This document shows, one piece after another, positions 32,601-41,600 of a stretch of 45,818 nucleotides of DNA (within the stretch, counting starts at the first letter, position 1; the number at the start of each line of letters is the position of its first letter). Origin of the DNA: a virus; the IMG/VR virus record IMGVR_UViG_3300042559_000699, positions 1 to 45,818 of that record. One strand, 5' to 3'. The position numbers and the translations under genes were made by a program. Below the pieces are notes generated by a model that searched no databases, was not told the DNA's origin, and saw nothing but the letters and a program-made list of their open reading frames with translations.

Positions 32601-35600
32601 AACACAGTTGCCGCGCACGAAGTATTCCACGCCATCCAGAAGGCTATCTTCAGGGAACAGGCCATCTCCCACTTCGCCAACACCCTCTGGGGCATCAGCG
32701 CCGAGGGCGGCAAACTAGTCCTCCAGCGCGGGGCCATCGATGCGAATACCCTAAAGGACTTTGCCGATCTGTACGCAGACCAACTCCATCAGGGAGACCC
32801 TGCTGGCAAGCAGAAGGCTCTGGACGAGATCCAGTCTGCTTGGGATACGATCAATAAGGATACTGCGACTGAACAGCAGGTGTCTGGAGCGCGCGATGTC
32901 CTTAATCACTACGCGGAAGAGTTCGGCGCTTACTACTTCGAATCATACATCTCTCGTCACAAGGCTGACTTTATGTTCCGTGGAGGAAACGGATCTGGCC
33001 TTCGGAGAATTATGAATCAGGTCGAGAACTTCATCGATTTCCAGACGAAGTTGGATCTCAACGGCCAAGGCATTGCTCTTAGAATCAAGGATATCCAAGA
33101 GTCCAGAAACGGAAAGGACGCCAAGGAGACGATCAAGAAACTGTCAGAAGTCAGCAGACTTGGATCTAGAGTCAGGGAAAAGATGGAAGAACTGGTCGTC
33201 AGAAACGCGGACGGCACTATCGCCAAGATCAAGAACGAGGCTTTGTTCGATGCCCTTTCTCGCAAGTTGCAAAGGCTCGGAGCCGACAAGATCGCTCTGG
33301 AAAGAACCCTCAAGAAGTCTGGCGTTGGCGAGATCTTCAGGGACAAGGATGGTAACTACCTAGTTGTCGAGGCCGCTGATCGGATGATGGAAGACCTGAT
33401 GAAGCGCCTTAGCAATAAGGGCGCCAACAACGCTTTCGACCTTTCTACTGTTCCTGCCAACGAACTTCCGTCCATCCTTGCGCGCGCGGGACTTGAACAC
33501 TGGGCAGACTCCAATGGAAGACTTAAGTCTCCTGAGGTGATTGAAAAGGAGAGAGCAGATCGCGGTAAGCGGATGCTTGAGTTCTTCAAGAGCCAGAATC
33601 CTGTCGTCACAGGCATCGTGGTCACTACCGACAAGAACGGCAACGAGCGCGGAACTGGCACCATCACCAACGAAGGTCTCAAGATCCTCAAGGACTCTGG
33701 GATGCTCCTGCCGTCAGAGGTCATCAAACTCGCGGCTATGCGCGATGTGATCAACACTGTGAATGGCATCAACCCCCTTGGCGGCGGCGAAGTGCAGTTC
33801 ATCTACAATGGTCTGACGCACGAATACATCGCTGATGATGGTCAGGTTGATCGCCTGAGAAAGCCCAAGAACATCGTTCTGCCTACATTCCGAAGCGTTG
33901 TTCCGTACAGAATGGAATTCGTTATGACCAGCAAGGATCGTAACGGAAACACTGTCGCGCCTCATTTTGAGGTGATGGTCACGGCCATCGATATGGGTGT
34001 CGTCTTGGAAAGAGCGGCGGCTGAATTCAACAACTCTTACACGCTACCCAGCGGTGAAGTCATCAATGTGGCTGATCTGTTTGGTGGATCGATGGAAGTA
34101 CTGAAGCATCACCTGAGAAGATATACGGAAAACCTTTCCGAAGGCGGCCTTCCCAGCGCTGATCTGTTCGGCGGCGGCGAGAAGGGCGCGGCAGTCAGAG
34201 ACATTATGTTCAGGGTCTTGGGCGCCATCCCGAAAGGTGGCTTCGGCCCTAACGGCGAAGCACTGCTGTACAACAACCCGATCATCAGGCCGTTCCACGC
34301 TTGGGAACGCGGCCCGCAGTTCCCCTTCACTACATTCAGATTGGATCTGATGCAGGACATCAATGTCACCACAGGCAATTTCAGATTCAACGAAACGACT
34401 GGTTACCCAAGAGCCGCTGGAAACTATCAGGCTCCCCAGTTCGGAACAGCCAGAGTCATCGAAAAGGACGGACAAAAACTTAGCGTTATGGAGGCTAAGT
34501 TTGAATTCGATAAGGTCAGAAAGAAGGATGGCATCGTTACGCAGTCTACCGCGCGCTACACGATCACCTCTGACAGCAAGAAGTGGACTGTCGCGGCAAA
34601 CGACTTCGATAAGCCGTATGTATTTTCCACATTGGCTCAGGCAAAGGACTTCATCCACCTTGATTCTCAGAGAAGAAAACTGATCGGTGCGAACCAGTTG
34701 CCCGCTCACCTTATGGGCGGCGAAAGCGGCATCGTTGTGGCCAACATCGAAGGCAACTACCTGCTCATTGATACGACAAAGAAGAACAGGATCATTGCTG
34801 GTAAGCGTTTCACAGGAGAAGTTCAGGCGATCATCGAAGCCTCTAAACTGCACAACAAACTCCTTCTGGATAACCTCAGAGCCTCTAAGCATCCCTCGCT
34901 TAGGCTCTTTGAGGCTCAGATGGCGAACTTCGAACGGATCTCGGCTAATAGCCCTGAACTGCTACCCCCTAGACTTGATATGGCCAAGGATGGTACGCCG
35001 AAGACGGAGGCCATCAAGGACAAGGACGACAAGGAAGTTAAGTATACTGCTGACGATCTTGAAGTTAAGCGCGGCCTCGTAAAGATCGGCGCCACTAAGC
35101 GCGTACTCAAGTTCCAAAAGGTGTCCTACAGCCTGATGGAGGCTCTCCTTGGATCCAGCCACTATCGTATGGGCGATGCCGCCGTAGACGCGGCCGCAGA
35201 GCAGGTCTCACAGCATTTGTACGATGAGGCCATCCTTGCCGCGAAAGATCCTGACAAGAAGAAGGGTCTTGGTTGGTACAGAAATATGGTGCGCGATGGC
35301 TACGGAATCTTCGGATCCGTATATGGTATGTTCGCCGAAAGTCAGGGAGCCACATCTGCCCGCACACCTGTTGCCGAGAACTTCAAGCAAGCCGAAGAGG
35401 CTTTGTCTATGTTCTCCAGAGGCAAGTACAACGACACGCTGTCACGGATCCACCAGCAACTTCAGGCTCTTCACGACAAGTACGGAAGGCAGGATCCAGC
35501 CACTGGCATCTCGGAATTTGAAGCAGAGGCCATCGATCTTCTTCAACAGAAGGAAGCCGCGAAGAGAGCCAATGCCGCCAACCATTCCGAATATGAGTGG

Positions 35601-38600
35601 GACGACATCGTTAACTTCAGGAACCTGAAAGGCGAAGACGCGATCCCTGAGTCTGTCGTCAAAGATTTTCTTGAAGCCTACGCTGAGTTGCAGAATGGCC
35701 CAAGGAAGCGCCTGACAGCCGAGCAACTTTCCGAAGGTCTCAATGCCGCCAAGAGCAAGATCTTCAGAGATCAGGCGAACCTGATGCTCAGAGAGAACGG
35801 AAAGAAGTACAACGCGAACACAGTCAAGGTCGGTCAGGTGATGTACAACATCTGGCACGAACTTACCGAAGGCCCGAAGACTCCTAACTTTGCTGGCAAC
35901 CTTGCTGGCACGACACGCGAAGCCACCATCGATGTGTGGGCGGCCAGAACGCTTCATCGAATCATCAACCAGAAGATCAACGGCCGTCAGATCTGGCGCC
36001 TCAGCGCTGGTATGGAAACTGGCGTTGACTACATCTGGCATAACCACGGAACCGCAGATATGCCCAAGTGGGAGGGCGGCGGTGACTTCTTCTTCGGCCA
36101 GTTGGCCTTTGAGAAGGCGGCGGCCAAACTGAGAGAGTTGGGAGGCGAGTTCGCAGAGATCCAGCCTGACGACCTACAGGCTCTTATCTGGTTCCACGAA
36201 AAGGGAGTCTGGGAAAAGAACGGATGGACTCAGACAATCGGCGCTGAGATGTCGTCCTTCGAAGGCCCGATGGGCCAGTTCTCTGGCGCCAAGGATCCCG
36301 CTCGCATCGATGACTACCAGAACATCAGACGCCTTCTTGCTGGCTTTGCTGGATCCTACGATGCGGTAGGCGTAACTCAGATCAGAGGCGTACCTATGCA
36401 GGTCAGGGGTTCTGGCAGACGCTTTGCCTTCCCTCAGGAAAAGATCGAGCAGATCGGAGGCTTCGTGGCCGATGCGCTTGGTAGCGCCCTTAGAGGATCT
36501 AACATCGGCCAGACCATCGGCGTTACTGGTGGGAAGTCTGAGCATTCTCTTATGTTCGATGTCATCGCGCATAGGGGCAACCTCACCACGCTTGCCAACG
36601 CGCACGGCGTATTGCTCAAGCAAGCCAACAACGAAGCCAGACTTCTTAAGCAGTACTCGGAGCAACTCGCCGCCGAACTTGACTTCAACAAGCGCGGAAT
36701 CCTTGAGAACAAGATCAAGAAGAAAACCAAAGACTTCGACAAGGCCAAGGCCGCCGCCGATAGGGCTGAAGCAAATCTCAAGGCCGAGCAGACGGATCCG
36801 ACCATCAAGAACCAGTTGGGCATCCTTGCAGAGTACCTGATCACACAGGCCAAGAACTATTCCCAGAAGGATGTCTATGTCGCCGAACTGGTAGGAGAGA
36901 ACCATCCCAACGCTAGACCTGCTGGCGATGTTATGTTCGGATCTCACCTGTCTCAGCAGGACGCCCTGATCATCGCCAAGAAACTCTCTGAGGCCCATCC
37001 GTATATCGATGGCTTCACGCTGATCCCTGACCCTCGCAATCCTAACGCCGCTGAGATCTCTAGGCTCACCAACGAGCATTCCAAGTTGGATCCTAACAGC
37101 GAACAGGCCAAGTCGTTACAGAAGAAGATTAATTCGCTCACCAGATACATCGGCGTTCAGGCCGTATGTACTCCTGAACTCACAGCCAGAAACAGAGAGT
37201 TCAGCAAGGTTCCTGAGGTTAAGGAAGGCAAGAGAGACCTGCTTGTCGAAGCCGATGCCAAGTGGTATATGGCCGAATGGCAGAGAGGTCTCAAGGAACT
37301 GATCGACTCTAACTCAAACATCAATGGAACCCAACTCCGACTTAATCCGTTCAATGTCAGCGCAGAAACAGTCCCGCGCGGCGCTTTCGACACCTTCAAC
37401 AGCGCTGAAATCGGCCGAGATGTCCCCCTTGCCGCAAGACTCCAGCGATACAAGAATGGCCTCGAAAGAGAGTCAGCCCTATCCCTCGAAAACGAGAGAA
37501 CAGGAGATCTATTCACCACAGAATCGACAGCCCTCGCGGATAATCGGACGACTTGGTCTCCAACCAGCACCGAGCGCGGGGTCGGGGGTGGAGTCACAGA
37601 TGCTCTGGCAACTGATGCACAAGGACAGGGTGCGGCCAGTCCCAAGGGCAACCTGATCCTGACGGCCGAAAAGGCCACGGAATGGATCAAGGCGAAACTA
37701 CAGAACCCGATCCTTAAGAGCGAAGGCGGCGTGGTCTGGGGTGACAAGAACTACCAGATGACGCAGAAACGCGGCAAGGACGGCAAGTTGACCAATGTCT
37801 TTGAAGTGATCGGCGCCTTCGACAGAAAGCCTGAGATAATCGTTGGCAGAAAACAGGCCGAAGCCCACCTGATGGGCCGCCTTACTGGAGAGATCGCCGC
37901 CAAGGGAGGTGAGCGCATCATCGAGGTGAACGGAGAACAGTTCAAGGTGAACGAGGCCACGAACCCTGTCTTCGCCACCGACAGCGCGGCGCTGGTAAAC
38001 ATTGGCGTCTACCCAGATACATCGAACATCTTCAAGTACCGCCCTGACGACAGCCCGACTGTTGAATTCCACAAGTGGAACAGCAAGACTGTTGAAGAGG
38101 CGTTCCCGAAGAGACGACCTGCTGGATCTGCTCCCCTGCCGTACTCGCACAGAATGGCGAAGTACATCCAGCGTCTGAATGCGCTTGTGAGCAGACTGTC
38201 TAACTCAAGCGGTATGGCGTCCATCGATTTCCAGATGGACACTTACGGAAGCGATACGCCCGCTGGAGTGGGCTACGATTGGGGTACTGGTCATTACAGA
38301 ACATTCGACATTATGATCAAGGCCACAGGGATCGACAATCATCCCGCGTTCCCTACTGGCCGAAGATCAATCACGATTGGACATACGGACGGACAGGTTC
38401 ACGCCGTCACAGTAAAGGATCTTCAGTACTTCCTGACTCAGACAAACCCAAGCCCTCAGCCTAAGGACGCTCCCAACAGAACGGCCGAAGACTATGGCAA
38501 GATCGGCGGCACTGTGGTTATGGAAGGCGCCACATACGGAACTGTAAAGGGGCTTAACCAACTGTTGAGCGATCCTGTGATGCTGGCCGAGTTCAATGCC

Positions 38601-41600
38601 AAGATGGCCGAGGACATCCAGAAGAACGGACAGATCTACGGAGCGTATGGTGAGTACTCTTATCTTATGAGTTGGCTGTCCGAGAAGCAGGTCAAGTTGC
38701 GCTCGGAATATGGCGATAAATTCCAAGATCTCGACAGCAAGGGTCAGGCGTACAATCCAGACGGAACAGAAGCGAGGGAACTTCAGGAGATCAAGGACAA
38801 GAGAATCGTTATCACGAAACTCGTTGATACCTTGTATGGATCCCACAACTTCGCGCATCTCGCGCAGGTGCTGGACATCCCGATCACGATCAAGAACCTG
38901 TACGAACTTGCTTACGAAATTCAGGGCGCTGGCGATGCCGTGAACGCGGAAGCGGGCGCCAGATTCAAGGCGGCTGGCCTGTTCTCTGAGGGATCCAGAG
39001 GTCTATCCTCTTACATCGTCAACAAGACTGGTGCGGTCTTTAAGAACAGACGAAACACCTACGGCGAAGGCAACACTGTGTTCAGAATGCACGATGCCAA
39101 CTCCACTGTGACTAGGGACTCGGCGGCGGCCATTGCGATCAATCAGACTCGCGTCAACGCAGACATCCAGACATTTGTAGATCCAACGCGCAATTTTGCC
39201 GCGTCCAACATTGGATTTGATCGTGCATTCAATGACACAGGAACTAAAGGAAACGGATCTCTGTTCAGTCAGTATGCCGAACATCACCTGCCGAAGAACA
39301 CCAACATCAGGTACCAAGTCGATTCTGCTGGAAACATTTCAGTAGAGGCATCGAACAAGGATACTGGTAACTCCGTGTTCTCGTTTAACATCTCAAAGAA
39401 AAACGAAAGAGGAGAAGTAACAATCAGCGGTGCTTCCGTATCTGAGACTCCTGAATCCATTGCGAAGAAGCGAGAAAGCAAATGGTACAAGGAAGAAACC
39501 GACTCCGAAGGAGTTCTTAGATTCTACAAGAGCGGAAGAAAAATCATCATCGATGAACTTGCAGGACATCCTGATCTGAAGACGGCAGTACTCAGAGAGA
39601 CTATCGAGAGACTTAGACATACAGGAACAAAGAGCGTATTTTACGATGGATTTGACTCCGTAAACATCGAAGGCTTTGTGCGCGATTCGTTTGGTAAGGA
39701 TCCTGAACTAAGCCAACAAGGCTGGGAAGCCGATGAAAGCGGATGGAATATCGATAAGGGGACAAAGTACTCTCCGTCCTTCGTTCCGTTCGAACGCCTG
39801 TTCGATGAGCAGGGTCTGAAGAGCGGCGATCAGTTCTGGAGCAAGACTGCCGCCCGCGAACTTGCTGGAAGATACTCGCTCGACTTCGAACAGGTTAAGG
39901 ACGCCGAACTTCGTGAAGGTATGACTGATGCGCCTATGGGCGCGAACAAGATGAACACGAAGGACTTCCCGATGACATTCATCACGATCAACGACAGCGG
40001 CTACAGAGGTGAATCTGCCGCTGAGTTTTATCTGATGATGAATCGCGAGGCTCCAGAAGGCAGACCTACGGAGACAAGCCAGATGGCCATCCTTCAGATG
40101 CGCCGCAAGGCTGACCACATCACCATTGAGCCGATTATGGGCGCTCTGGCCGAGATCGTTGAACGCCTAAAGATGGCTGGCGTCACTCAACTTTGGATCC
40201 CTAAGGATGGATACACGGCGGCTGATTACAGAAAGTTGACCGATGAGGTTGTCGATGTGTACACCAAGATGTACGAAGGACAATACGATGTAGAAGGCGC
40301 AGACAGGGATTTCGTCACTAATGTAGACGAACACGATGGTCTTAAGATCGTGTTTGCTGGATCTAAGCACGATAAGCCAAGCCCGCTTACTACTAAGAAC
40401 GGCCCTGTTGATGTATGGAGAATCGACAGAAAGCACAGATACAGCGCTTCAAACGCCCCTGACGGAAGTTTCGCGGAGCGGATGATCCAGACGAACATCG
40501 AGAAGTTCGGACTGACACGCGACCCATACGAAGGCGGCTACATCATCGCAAACGGATCTATGCTGGACTTCTCTGGCCGCAGGGACGCATCTGGGTTCAA
40601 GAGGGAAGGCGATTACTTCGTTCCGAGCGGAAGAAAGGGAAGAGACGACTTTGTCGGACAGCGCTACACTGATCACCGCGAAGTAGATCTTCCTGACGGC
40701 GCGGCCGCTCCCCATCAGGATCGGTTCTCAGCAAGCAGGTACAATATGGTTCGCGCTATGCAAGCCGCTGGCGCTATCCGTCTGTCCCACACTGTGGATC
40801 ATACGCTACTCGATATCGGCCTTAAGCCTACATCGTCTCAGTTGTCCGTGATCAAGGATCTGGTTCGCGATTCAAACGAATCCAGAGAGATCACTGTTGA
40901 TCTCAGGGACACAACAAGACCTGACGAGAACGGATGGGAGCGCGAGGCTGGCCTTAGATACCCTGCTGGCACTGATCCGATGAGGATCATCAGAGACATT
41001 AATCGCTTCTACAATGGTCAGGATGTTAAGACTGATTTCAGTCCCTCCAACTTAGGCGCCAACGAATCGATGGCTGGCGCTCAAGCCAAGTACAAGGATA
41101 ACCCCTATATGGTTACTTCCGTGTACTACAGCAACTGGAAGAAGGGCGCGCTTAAGCAGGGAGAAAGTGCTGACTGGTGGTCGTTCTGGGAGCAGAACGG
41201 CGGCACACTTGATGAACTAGTGTTCGTCTGGCAGATGGCTCACGATCCGAAGACGGATACGAGCAGTATCTCGATGATGGACTTGAAGAATATGATCATC
41301 AGGCAGAAGAACGCTGGCAACCTCAGGTACGACAAGATGAGCCTGAAGGAACAGAACGCGATGGATCTGCTTCTGTTTATGGATGCCTTCTCTGGCACGA
41401 CATACGAGAAGGGCGAGAACCCGCTGGCCAGACAGTTGCTGGACTCTCAGGTGAAACTGGATGTCCGCAATGAGAGATCTTCCGCTGAGGCCAATGACGA
41501 ATCTCACCTGATGAGTCAGGGTGGAAAGTGGTTCTCCACAACTCCTGACTTCGGCACGATGATCGAAGAGTGGAACCATATGCTTTATGGTTCTATGATG

